Under the pieces are notes generated by a model. That model saw only the letters and a list, made by a program, of their open reading frames with translations, was not told where the DNA came from and did no database searches. 64,000 bases of DNA from Chlorokybus atmophyticus (taxonomy: Eukaryota > Streptophyta > Chlorokybophyceae > Chlorokybales > Chlorokybaceae), in NCBI GenBank assembly GCA_009103225.1, contig RHPI01003599.1:299520-363519 (forward strand). Reading direction: 5' to 3'. This document shows positions 48,193-58,963 of this stretch, one piece after another (position 1 is the stretch's first letter; each line of letters begins with the position of its first letter). The translations under genes were made by a program, and so were the position numbers.

Positions 48193-48571
48193 CTACTCTG
48201 ACGGCTTCGGCCATACTTGGGGTCCTTCCCATGCCGACGTTCCTCGAGGGCGATTCTGTGTAAATTTTTTAAAGTCGGCCATTGTGGCTTTCATCTTTTC
48301 TACTTCATCGCTTACCCGATTGACGTCCTGAGCACACACCTTTGATCAGAAGTGTAACAACAATAACACGGCCTATGTCAATCGCAAACGCAACACTCAC
48401 AGCGCGCATCGGAAAGATAATTGCTGCCGCTACAGCGCCCGGCAAATTGCCCTGCAGGAGTTTCTTGACATTGAGAGTGTGTCTCACAGGCGGCGGCGGA
48501 GGCATACGCAAGGGAGGAGGGGACCCCAGCGGATGGCCTCCGCAGCCGCCCACCACACCGCCATCAACCAT
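48193..48571 (-). CDS. Small unrecognised two-exon protein (101 residues)
   Basis: Exons 48571-48401 and 48327-48193 with a good GTGAGT donor and CTCAG acceptor; phase 0. The product has a Gly/Pro-rich start, then HTLNVKKLLQGNLPGAVAAA and IIFPMRA (a possible membrane segment or amphipathic helix), a charged helix EVEKMKATMADFKKFTQ and a tail GTSAWEGPQVWPKPSE. I do not recognise it. Size and make-up would suit a small organelle or membrane-complex subunit, but that is only a guess. Unit A copy 2 retains a decayed version of exon 2 only (about 52985-53108, with stop codons), supporting this strand and frame as once coding. Confidence 0.5.
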
Positions 48572-49121
48572 CGCCCCGCCCCGCCCCGCCCGGCTTCCAC
48601 CCCAAACCCCCCGTCCAATGGCGTACCTTGGGTATCAGGATCCGCCTTTGCTATGCTGCAGCGGCGAAGGCGTACACCAAACCAGCGGACCGAAATCCTC
48701 AGGCTACCTTTGTCAGCTGGAACTGAGTTGTTGGAGTGAGCTGAACGCAGGCGGAACTTGAATGCTGCGCCATCAAGCAGCCGGCTTCCGGCTTGTCAGC
48801 GTGCAGGCTAAGCACGCTGACAGCGGAGCGTCCAAAGCCGCCGAGCTTACGCTGCAATAGACAGCAATGCCGACTTAGCTCGCTCCTGCTGCTTTCCTTC
48901 CCACCTGCTTGAGCCACCACTCCTACAGCTAGCTGCCTCCCAGCGCCGGGCTCTAACACCAACAGAGCTGCCACCGCTCAACATCTGCTCGCGCACCCCC
49001 TCCACCACAATCTCCACCTCCTCCACCACCTCCGCCGCCGCCGCCTCCAACCCGTAGATCCTACACAACAGCCAGCGTGGGCATGCTAGTGTTGTCCTGT
49101 AAGCGGGCCTCCTCCTCGGCA
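48572..49121. other. Sequence between the small gene and RPC3 copy 2
   Basis: The left part is GC-rich (CCCGCC repeats) and may be the promoter of the small minus-strand gene. From about 48,762 unit A copy 2 begins, with the altered upstream region of RPC3. No gene of its own. Confidence 0.4.
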
Positions 49122-52100
49122 ATGGTGGCGGCGAGGCTGGCGGAGGCCATCGTGAAGGAGCAGCTGGGTGACCCGCTGCGTGCGGTGCTGCTGCGCAAGA
49201 GTGCCGGTGCTGGCCTGGCGCTGCCTGTGGTGGCCAAGGAGGCGCCAGGCGAGGCTAGGCTAGGAACGCCCTGCTGGTGCTGCTTCAGCAGAAATGCGCT
49301 CAGGTCCACGGGGTAGGCGGCGGCGTCAGTGGGCAGCCGGCCCAGCTGGTCTACCTGGCCTGTCTGGACAGGATCCTTGGCCGCCCACGCTCCCCATGCT
49401 ACCTACGCACCGCCGCCGATCTCCTCGGACCCCAGGCCGAAGCGGTCGTCGAGCGCCTTCTGGAGCACGGCCGACTCACACTGCCTCAGCTCACGCAGCG
49501 AGCTGCCGCCCGAGTCAAGCCTGGTGGGTGCGCATGGCAATTGCATGCATGCGCTGTGCATGCCGTTGGTTTTGAGCAGGTTTGTCACTTGACTGCTGCC
49601 TGCTAGACATGACGCAGCGGCGTACATTGTTCAGTTGATTGAATGGTTGCACCATGGTGTTGTTCGACTTGTAAGCTGTCATACACAATGCTTGTCGTTA
49701 ACTGCTTACTCTAGTTACTGCTTGGAGTTAACATGGTGTTGTCATAATGTTGCCAAAATGTTGGTTGCAAACAAAGCTTCAGTCTGCAAGTCAGCTTCGA
49801 TATCTTCACTGGACATGTCTATGGCACAATTTGGCATGCTTGTTGCATACACTCACTGCAGTGAACAAGCTCTTGCGTACCATACAAGAAGCCATGTTTG
49901 CATGGCATTTGAGTTGCACGGCATTTGAGTTGCACATACTTGTCATGCAGTACCTGTTTACAATACTGTTGCATTGTTGCGTTATATTACCCTTAAACAG
50001 GTGCAGACACTTCAGACGCCACGGATAAAGTCAAGCCCGCACTGCGACAGCTGTTGGAAAGGCGATTGGTGGAGCGAGCGCCACCGCCTGAGCTGCCCTT
50101 CCCTTCACTTCAAATGCAGCACCTGTGCGATGTCGATCCAAGGTGTGTTGTGTATGTAGGTTACTTGTTGTACAAACCTTCCGTTCAGCTTCATGATATG
50201 CCCTTTGACTCTAACTTAGACTCCAGATCCAGCGACTGCCGCAACTGAAGCAGCAACGACTGAGGCGCGGCAGCGCTATGCACATATACGGTTTCGCCAA
50301 CCAGATGGCCTGGAAGATGAGCCGACATCTCCTCCAGCAAAGAAAGTGAGTTGCCTTACTTGCTGGTGTTGTCAACTGGCGTTTATACACTATGGTTTTA
50401 ACAACACCACAACATTACAAAACTATCACAACAACACGAACCGATGGATGCTTTGCGCAGCGGCGTATAGGGGCAGCTGCTGGTGCGGTGACTGGATCCA
50501 AAGCTGAGGTGTTGTGGCGAGTCAACACGGAGGAGTTTGACCGCATCTTGAAGCACAAAGCGTGCGTGGAATACGTGTCTTCTCGCTTCGGTGGCGCCGC
50601 TGCAGCCCTGTGCTCGGCTCTACTCGCGCAATCAAGAAAGTTTGAAGCACCCGTTCCGGAGGTCATGTCTCTGACATGGTCTTTGGACCTTCTTGTTGAA
50701 GCTGTTCAGAGCGGCAGTGGCGGTGTCACGCACACGCGCATGACAGAGTCTCAAGCCTCTGCGCTGTTACGCCAGATGGAAAATGATATCGATGCTCTCG
50801 TTGTTACAACTGTCGACCCAATTGCTCCATCCTTTGCTGATCGAATACAGGGCGTGTTGGGTCGCATCCGTAATAATGGGGTTGAGGCCGTCGTGCGAGG
50901 GCGCTTCAGCATGCCGGCTTGCAGAATCTATCGATTGTTGGTGCGGAGGCGATTGTTGGAGCAGAAACAGATCGCCGAGATGTCGATGCTGCCGGTGAAA
51001 CACGCGCGTGAGCTGCTCTACCGGCTGCTGCGCGAGAGATACCTCAGCTTGCAGGAGGTGGCGAGGACGGCGGACCACGCGCCCGCGCGCATGTTCTACC
51101 TATGGCGCGCGGATGCGAGTGCCGCATGCGAGCTTGCAACACAGCAGGTTTGAGCATGTGTGCGCGTGCGCGTGTGCGTCGTTACGTGTCCGTTGTGTAT
51201 AAGCAGTGTATCCTTCTCAGGTGCACAGGACAGCGTACAACGTCCGCGAGTGACTCCGCTTCGAGCTGCAGCAGGAGCAGGAGGTGCTGGACCTGCTCAA
51301 ATCGCAAGCCGCCTCTGCCACGGGCGTGACCATCACCGCGGCTCAGTGCTTGCAGCTCAAACGCGTTCGGCGAGTGGCAGCTGTGCTCGAGAGCTCAATG
51401 CTGGCACTTGACCGCCAGCTGATGCTGCTCACAGCGGAGTCGTGAAAGCTTTTCAACTACATCCCCGCCCGCTCATGCCGCAGTGCAAGCCACCAGAGGG
51501 GCGCGCTCAGGTCTGGTCTTAATGGGGTGGACTGACAGTTGTGTTGTTATAACTGCATACATGACAATAAACGACCGCGTGACAGACTCTTTGCATGTAG
51601 GTACATGGACAGTATCAAGCTGATCATACGACTGGGACAGCATGCCTCCGGTCATGGGCTGTGACACGCGGGCTTTCTTCCTATCAACCCCCTGTTTGAG
51701 CTCGTGTGAGCGCCGCAACAGCATGCTTCGATGGTATGCAAAGTAATATGTGAGCCGAACGTTGTCATACTGGATGTATCAACCAGCTGTCAGTACGGTT
51801 GGTCGCAAGGGGGCTTGTTTTTTGTCCCGTGTGTCACTGTGATTGACACTGAGTCAAAACCAGCTGTATAAATACTGCGAGCTGTACTAGTACTACAATG
51901 TACGTGAAATCTAGTGAAAGTGAGCAACACTTCGGGGTGAACAATTTTGTCGTCAAGCCACACACGCTCCAGTGCATAATCTTAGCTCTTGCGGGGTGAG
52001 AGAGTCCGGGCCTGGGTTCAATACCATGTCACCAGCGAGCGACAACGACAAGCGCACCAGTATATGTAGAAGTGTATAGAGCGCTGATTGTGAGTGTACG

Positions 52101-53108
52101 TAGGGGCAGCAAGAGGTAGGGCGGCGATCGCACCAGAGCAGCTGATGCACATATAGTAAGGTTTGAGAGCATGACAAAGTTGCATTATGACATGTGCAAG
52201 AGTATAAAGATGCTGACATGCCCAATTGGAGAAGGCACATGGACGCAGTTCTTTTGGTCACCAGCTGCTTAGCCCAACACACCCCTAAGCGCCCAATCCT
52301 AGGATGGGCATGTGCGGGGCAAGTGCCGTTCATTCACTCCAGTTTGGCCACGGATGGGAGAGGCGACAACGGACATGGTGGCTGACATAGCGAGTACCTC
52401 GTATAGCGGAGCAGTGAGGGCGAACCTTTGGCACCCGGCCGCCAACGCTGGGCTTCTCTCCCCCCCCGCCCCCNNNNNNNNNNNNNNNNNNNNNNNNNNN
52501 NNNNNNNNNNNNNNNNNNNNNNNNNNNNNNNNNNNNNNNNNNNNNNNNNNNNNNNNNNNNNNNNNNNNNNNNNNNNNNNNNCCTCTCTTTCTCCTCCTTG
52601 CCTACAAGCAAGTGTGGCACATGCGCTGCGTAGAGCTCTCACCATGGGCCCTGCCATTGCGATGTGTGCATGGGGTTGCGGTACATGCAAACGTGTGAGC
52701 TGCATGCGCGCCCGTGCCACGCATGGCGTACCCCTTACCCTTCACATCAAGGGACAACACGCTTTCAGCATGAGAGCGTGTGTGCGGAAGACCTAAAGTT
52801 TATATGTGTGGGAGCGAGTGCATGCGTGTTGAAAACCATGCTTCCTTATGTTACATTGGAACCATAGGCATGTCAATGTTGGCAGGTGGACACACGTGAA
52901 AATACAACTCCACAGAAGAACCAACGTACACCTTGCACAATTGGAGCAAACAAGTGCCGAATGTAATACAACAAATTACTCTGGCGGCTTGGGGTTGGGG
53001 CACACGTTCCTTGAGGGCGATCCTGCGTAAAATCTCTCAATCTTTCATCAGCTTCACTTCATCGCATATATCCGTTTGACGCCCTGAGCACCTTTGGTCA
53101 GATCCAAG
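48762..53108 (+). repeat. Duplicated unit A, copy 2
   Basis: Direct repeat of 43845-48352, diverged by substitutions and indels. It carries the broken RPC3 copy and a truncated small-gene exon, and ends at about 53,108 before the region matching small-gene exon 1. Contains the assembly gap 52474-52581, at the place where copy 1 has a C-rich block. Confidence 0.88.
49122..51445 (+). pseudogene. RPC3 second copy, disrupted
   Basis: Parallel to the intact gene at 44262. Disruptions seen: exon 1 has a small deletion and frameshift after VVAKEA (about 49,240-49,265, where copy 1 has GCGAACCTGCCTCCCGGCCA-type sequence); exon 2 (from 50002) lacks four bases relative to copy 1 in the PFPSFTSK region and shifts frame; the last exon has TGA at 51251-51253 where copy 1 has CGA. 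The large exon from 50461 is otherwise open and about 90% similar in protein to copy 1. A 73-base intron (51148-51220) with proper GT and CAG ends interrupts the last exon and is absent from copy 1. Confidence 0.87.
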
Positions 53109-54315
53109 TTCATCACATCGCTGCGCAGGACAGCAGCTGCTTGTGCAGGGCAGGCGGCGGCGCTTCAGCTGGCGACACACAGACAGCGAAGGGCCTGAAA
53201 GAAGGTAAGGTAGGCCTAGCGGGAAGTGAAGCAGCGCTTCCTGTTGAGCGAGTGTGTGCTTGCCGTCTGCGGCCTGAAGCTTTCGTGTTTGTGCTGCGCG
53301 AGTGTTACCTTGCTGCCTGAGTCAACGTCTCGTCTTATGCCGGCGCACGTCGTCGGTGTTGCCGTTGCATGCAGCGCCATGATTATGTCCATCACGTCAC
53401 AGCAAGCCGCCCTCATTACCCCATTGCCAATTGTCCATCAACACAATCATCCCTCCCACACTCACCACGCCTCACTGGTTGATGTCCACATGCAGTTGCG
53501 TGTGCATTGCTCGCTGATGCATTGCGTGCATAGCCTAGCCTCTAGCACTGGCTGGCGTCCTTTTTTTTGCAAAACTTCCCACCTCCCTTCCTCTACCTAT
53601 TTGTTGTTTAGCCGCATCCGCTTCCGACCTTGGGTGTCTGCTTGGCTGCTTTGCCCTCCTGCCCTCTGCTGCTCTCACTATCTCCATCCTGGCGTCAAGC
53701 ACCAGCACCTTCACCTCCCATCGCCTGCCACTTCCCACCTGTCTAGCTCCCTGCAATTGAATCACTGCAAAACAGCAACGCGCACCTGTTCACGAGCAGG
53801 TGTCGGCACCTGCTTTGGAGCTGCTTGCAACCGCCGAGCGCTATGCATTGTCCTGTCAAGCAGAGCTGCTGACAACTGGTATGCATGCACGCGTTATGGA
53901 TCTGTCCAGCAATATGCTTTTCAAAACCACCAAGACTGGGTCCACCATGATATGCATGGTGGTCCACACAGTTCGGTGCTGCATCGTCTTGTCAGCTTGC
54001 TACTATCCCGTATTGTGGGCATGGCCCCAGCTGCTTGATTACGATCAGCAAGTTGTTAGTGGCTGCAGACGTGCCCGAATAGCTACGCATGTCGGCGCGC
54101 ATCAACTTGTGCATCATCATGTCGTTGCAGGCCAAAAGCAACGTAATGGCGCTGGCTGGGATCATGCTGCCATCATTGTACATGTCTGGTGCTGCTGCCC
54201 TCGTTCATGCACGCGTCAGCTTGGGTCATAGGTGTGTGTGCACACACCAAGCGGATGACATCTCACCAATGGCAGTTACGCTCCTGAAAAGCCCCCATGG
54301 CTTGTTGATGGCAGC
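51446..54315. other. Region between RPC3 copy 2 and unit B copy 1
   Basis: Holds the remainder of unit A copy 2 (with gap 52474-52581 and the second NPGP frame, 51953-52333 minus) and, from about 53,783, the start of unit B. A 270-codon plus-strand frame (53226-54038) crosses the unit B boundary and lacks family resemblance, so it is not accepted. Confidence 0.4.
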
Positions 54316-55868
54316 ATGCCTTCACCCCGCAACAAAATTGGTTGCCATTCAGGGCAGTGCAGCGCAGGCTTTGGCACCTACCATCTGCACCCGCCCCATC
54401 TCAGCAGCTTTCTCGAGAATGTTCGAGTGTAGTGGTGCGGGCGGATGCATCGTCGCCGCAACGCAGGTATCATCTGGGCTACTGTTTGTTATTTTCACGA
54501 TGGTAGCAGCAAGTGCATCTTCAACAAGAGACATGCAGGTGCAGGGGTGCTAAAGTGGTGTTATGGGTCAAGCGACAGTGGCCACCGCGTCCCGTTCAGC
54601 CCGCTGTTAAGATTGCTGTCTTTGATTATGAGACGGTCACCGATGTCTGCGCCACTGCTAAGAAAGGGCATGCTCTGGACAAGTACGATGTTATATTGCT
54701 CGAGGTACGTATCAACTGTCCTTGCATGTGATGGCGTGGCTAGAACCTCAGCATTCGTGTTGCCAGGCCTATGACGATCAGGAGCAACTTTTGCTGAACA
54801 CAACAACGGTCCAAGAGCTCCTGCATCGAGGTTTGTAGCGCATGCGCACGCAACGCGTGAGACATTGCTTACCATGCGCGTCAGTAGTAGATGTGTTGAT
54901 GTTTTGGGTTGGCATGCAGATCTGGGTAGCCGGGAGCGTCCAGTGTTGGTGAAGGGACCAGAGACTCCCTCCAAAGCAGTGCGCATCTGGGATGCCCAGT
55001 CAGGATTGCGTCTGGTTATGATGTTTTCGCAAGACGACTTGGTTAGATATCTCCGGCTGCAAGGCTGGAGTGGGTTGATTGACTTGGATACAGAGCCGAC
55101 CGATATAGAAGTAAGTGATTTCGACATGCTGGAGCCTACCAAAACCTACCGCGGCGCAAATGTTGGCATTGAACTTATGCTTAGTGCGCAAAGAGTGCAG
55201 CAGCTTGTGGCTTACACGCGGGGGAAGCAACACGCATCCGCAACAGCTGTGTATACGGGAACCGCACATCTGGCGCGCGTCACCCAAGCCACCATTGTTG
55301 GAGACAAGGTTGCCTACCGTGCTGTCCTACAAAGAAGCCATTCAGAATTTGACGGACTTGCCTTGCTTGAGGGTTTTGCACACCCTCGTTTCAGTCATGT
55401 TACTACCGCTCTCGTCGCCTATGCGGAGAACCTGGACTATGGCAGAGAAAAGGATGTGATTGATTTCCATAAGAAAGTCGCCCTACTCGAACAGCAACTC
55501 CGGCATGCTCCCGAACAAATCCAATTCGTGACAGTGAGTTTCTTGATGGTCGACTCGTTTGTCTGGATGGTTCTCATCATACTGATCGTTGGCAACTTCT
55601 CTGTCACAGGAAGACAACCATGCGCACTACAATGCGCAGCATATCGTACGTACTGCGATTGACTGCAATGCACATGTTGGTGAGTTGTGTTGTGTGCCTT
55701 GCAGTTGCAGGAGCTGTGAAATGAGAACTAACAAGCACTTACCCATTTGTTACAGTACCATTCTTCAGAGCGCCATGGCTGCACCCAGACATTGTGCGCA
55801 ACCGCGTGCATAAGGAGTTTGGGGTGCTTCTCTCCACAGTTGGTGTTGGTGAGACCCCCGTTTTGTGA
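54316..55868 (+). pseudogene. Unit B gene, copy 1: start region frameshifted
   Basis: Exons parallel to copy 2: 54316-54465, 54545-54704, 54767-54830, 54920-55533, 55610-55679, 55756-55868. From exon 2 on, all phases and frames are open to the TGA at 55866-55868, and the protein is clearly related to copy 2 with many substitutions. Exon 1 starts MPSPRNK like copy 2, but seven bases fewer after AACAAAA put the rest of the presequence out of frame, and no other in-frame ATG is available upstream. The copy may be a recent pseudogene or may make a protein without a targeting sequence from a start I cannot see. TGTAA lies 61 bases after the stop. Confidence 0.6.
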
Positions 55869-55928
55869 TGCTGCTTCCGCTAGCTGGGTCCTTACGTGTG
55901 CCTCTTGGCTTCTTACTGAATGTTGCCA

Positions 55929-55933
55929 TGTAA
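55929..55933 (+). terminator. TGTAA poly(A) signal, unit B copy 1
   Basis: TGTAA 61 bases after the stop; conserved at the matching place in copy 2. Confidence 0.5.
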
Positions 55934-57899
55934 GAGAGGCTGAGCTGGACATATGCGAACTGCTGTACGTCTCTGGTAAAGGGTTTTGGGTTCGTGCATT
56001 GTGCACTCACTGCATGGAACATGTAAAGCACATGAAACAATCATGCACGCTTGAATGGCTGTACAGGTTGCTGAGCAGACGCATAACGTTGACAGCCTCC
56101 GAGCCCCGCTAGCATGTGCGCACGCGCAAGGGCTAGCTGAGGAGGGAGTGGGAGGCTGTCGACCATTGTGACTATTGCTGCTGTAGACGTGGACTGATGA
56201 CACGTTGTGCGTGTGAAGTAGCTGCGTGTGCATGCAGGCATGCCCAACACTCTGATGGTTGGGCAGTTTGAGGCATGGGGTCAGCGTGCAGAAACTTGGC
56301 TGAGTGCGGTGGTTGTGCACAGGGCATAACTCTTCCTGGTAGACATCACGCACTCATGCACTCACAAGCAGGCAGGGAAACACAGCAACATCCTCCTGGT
56401 TTGATGAGAATCGCCAAGACTGAACGCCCTTGTTGAAGGCCGTCACCATTGCCATTGATATCACCCTTTAGCATTGTGAAGTGGTCGGGTGCTGCTATCA
56501 ATGTGGGAGACGGTGAACTACAGAGATCGCACCCGCGCTACTTGGCATCAATGGCGTGAGCCTGCAACATGTGCGTACATGGCATGAAAAGCATTATTGG
56601 TAGTGGCAATGAAGCTTCCTAAAATGTTCGCCCAGAGTCAATCAGGATCACTCTTGCTTGTTGAGTTTATTGTATAACATGATGCAAAGCAGCAGCAGTT
56701 ACGGTGTTGTGTACCCTGTTACATGAGGATGGTCAACAGTCTGGGGTTGGCATGCTTGGCACCAAATGTAGAAACAGTTTGAAAACGGAGAGGCTCGGCC
56801 AGCAGTGTTACAGAAACAACACACGCAAGTTGCGGGGAGGGGGGACACAAATCTTTGCATTGCCTTCTCACTTGCTTGGGCGAGCTTTCTCAACGCAGTA
56901 GTTGGCACTCCAACACTAAGCATGCTTCCAACACCATCTACAACATAGTTCTTGCTATGGAAATTCACATGCTGCGTTGGGGAGCGGTAGGTTATCATTG
57001 CCCTATGCCCTATGCCCTCGTTACCACCAACTTGCTCCCATCAGCAGCAGCAGCCCTGTACTGCAAACCTGCTTGTATGTACGTGCGTGATGGACTGGAC
57101 TGGACCCTTCACTTGCTTCAGAGCGGTGCGGTGGAAGCTCTCGAGACGAGTCATCAGTCTTTGGCACATGCGCTCTCGACTTGCGTGTGGTGAGACAGAA
57201 ATTCTGTCACCTTCCATACTGACAGGCAATCTGGGTGCTGTTCGCTGCGAAAGACAGACAGACACACGCACACACACACCAACATAATACGCATCATTGG
57301 ACTGCATTGCCCTGTCCATGGATCAACACAGAGTTGCATGGATGTCTGCATGTGTTGCATCGCATTGTGTTGTGTCTTGACCACGCGATGTGGGAAGGGC
57401 AGGACGTCGTGCGCAGGCTCCATCATCAGCAGCTTTCCTTCTGCTTTGACTACCTGACCTGTCGTGGGCGGGGGAGGGTTCGCCCTTGTGGTCCACCACA
57501 CCATCGTGGAGGTGAGGAGCAGCTTGGCGCTGACTTCGTCTCTGTCGCTGTCGTCAAGGCCGTTGCCGCCCTTGTGGGCGTGCGACGTGACGGCGGCAAA
57601 GTAGTGTAGTAGGTGCTCTGCGCTAGAGCACCACCAGCGGGCAGAAGCCCATGAGGCACGCCGGCTGCTCCGGCCTGGGCTTTCATCAACGGCCAAGCCC
57701 CTCCTCGCCGCCGCTTGAGCAAGACACCGCCAGGCCAGGGGCGGGACCAGGCAGACCACCGAGAGACTCGTTGGGCTGCTTCACACTCTGCTAACTAAGG
57801 GTGGGCTCAGAAGACCCCCCGGGTCAGCAGGACGCCCTACCCTCCCACCCGACGGCCCGACACCCATCCTTCCTGCCCTCTCTGTCGACGGCACACGCT

Positions 57900-58290
57900 C
57901 ACGGTTTGTCTCGCGCACAAGCACGCTCTGTTTTGTCACACACGCATGCACAAGCGTTTTCTGCCTCACGCGCTCGCACACATTGCGCACGCTCTGTTTG
58001 TAACACGCGCACGCCATGCCGCACGCGCATGCATGCACAGGCATAGGCATAGGCACATGCACACGCACAAAAGCACAGGCACAAACGTTTTCTGCCTCAC
58101 ACGCTCAGGGTTTGTCGCACGCACTGGCGCGCGCGCATGTGCATGCATGCATGCATGTGCCCACGCATACGCACGCACGTGCGCGCCTGAGCGAGAGAAG
58201 GTCACACGCAACCTCCATCGCACGCATGCGCGCCCATGTGCACACGCGCACAGACGCGCGCGCGCTCTCAGCTAAGCGGCGCTGCTCCAG
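57900..58290. repeat. Cryptic CA/CG-rich simple repeat
   Basis: About 390 bases of imperfect CACGCG, GCACGC and GCATGC motifs, alternating purine and pyrimidine. Open frames here are His/Ala/Arg-rich artefacts. Confidence 0.75.
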
Positions 58291-58963
58291 GGTGACGTCG
58301 ATGCAATCGCCGTTTTGTCTCCCTCCCTCTCTTGCACGTGTCTTCGCTCGGGCTCGTCTCTCATGCACGTACGCATAACTCAGCTCGCACAATGCAATGA
58401 CATGTGCACCTGTTCATGAGCAGGTGTCGGCACCTTTGGAGCTGCTTGCAACCGCCGAGCGCTTTTCAATGCCCTGCCTCAAGCAGAGCTGCTGACAACT
58501 GGTATGCATGCACGCGTTGTGGATCTGTCCGGCAATATGCTTCTCAAAAGAACCAAGACTTGGTCCACCGTGATACGCATGGTGGTCCACACAGTTCGGT
58601 GCTGCTTCGTCTTGTCAGCTTGCTACTATCCCGAAATGTGGGTATCGTGCGCATGGCCCCATCTGCTTGAATACGATCAACAAGTGGCTGCAGATGTGCC
58701 TGCCTGAATGGCATAGCATGTATTCTACACATGTCGGCGCGCATCAACTTGTGCATCATCATGTCGTTGCAGGCCAGAAACAACGTGATGGCGCTGGCTG
58801 GGATCATGCTGCCATCATTGAACATGTCTGGTGCTGCTGCCCTCGTGCACGCACGCGTCAGCTTGAGTCACAGGTGTGTGTGCACACCAAAACAGATGAC
58901 ATCTTGTCAAACCACTCGCAGTTACGCTCCTGAAAACCTCGGCATGGTTTTGTTGATGGCAGC

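Larger units (their letters stand above)
43845..48352 (+). repeat. Duplicated unit A, copy 1
   Basis: This segment recurs as a direct repeat at about 48762-53108. It contains the intact RPC3 gene, a tract with an NPGP-type remnant (-) and the second exon of a small minus-strand gene. Introns and flanks are duplicated as well as exons, so the event was DNA-mediated. Offsets between copies range from 4,860 to 4,931 bases, reflecting indels. Confidence 0.88.
53783..56272 (+). repeat. Duplicated unit B, copy 1
   Basis: Matches 58407-60893 in direct orientation, including upstream sequence, all introns and about 400 bases of 3' flank. Offset between copies is about 4.63 kb. Confidence 0.88.
55869..58406. 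other. Spacer between unit B copies
   Basis: To about 56,272 it is the 3' flank of unit B copy 1. From 56.3 to 57.9 kb no convincing gene was found; a 201-codon minus-strand frame (57154-57759) has no family resemblance. From about 57,900 to 58,290 it is a CA/CG/GCATGC-rich simple repeat. Confidence 0.4.

Noticed and set aside
53226..54038. 270-codon plus-strand open frame
   Set aside because: It crosses the left border of unit B, has a His/Ser/Cys-rich composition with no family resemblance, and in copy 2 the frame relation is altered by indels.
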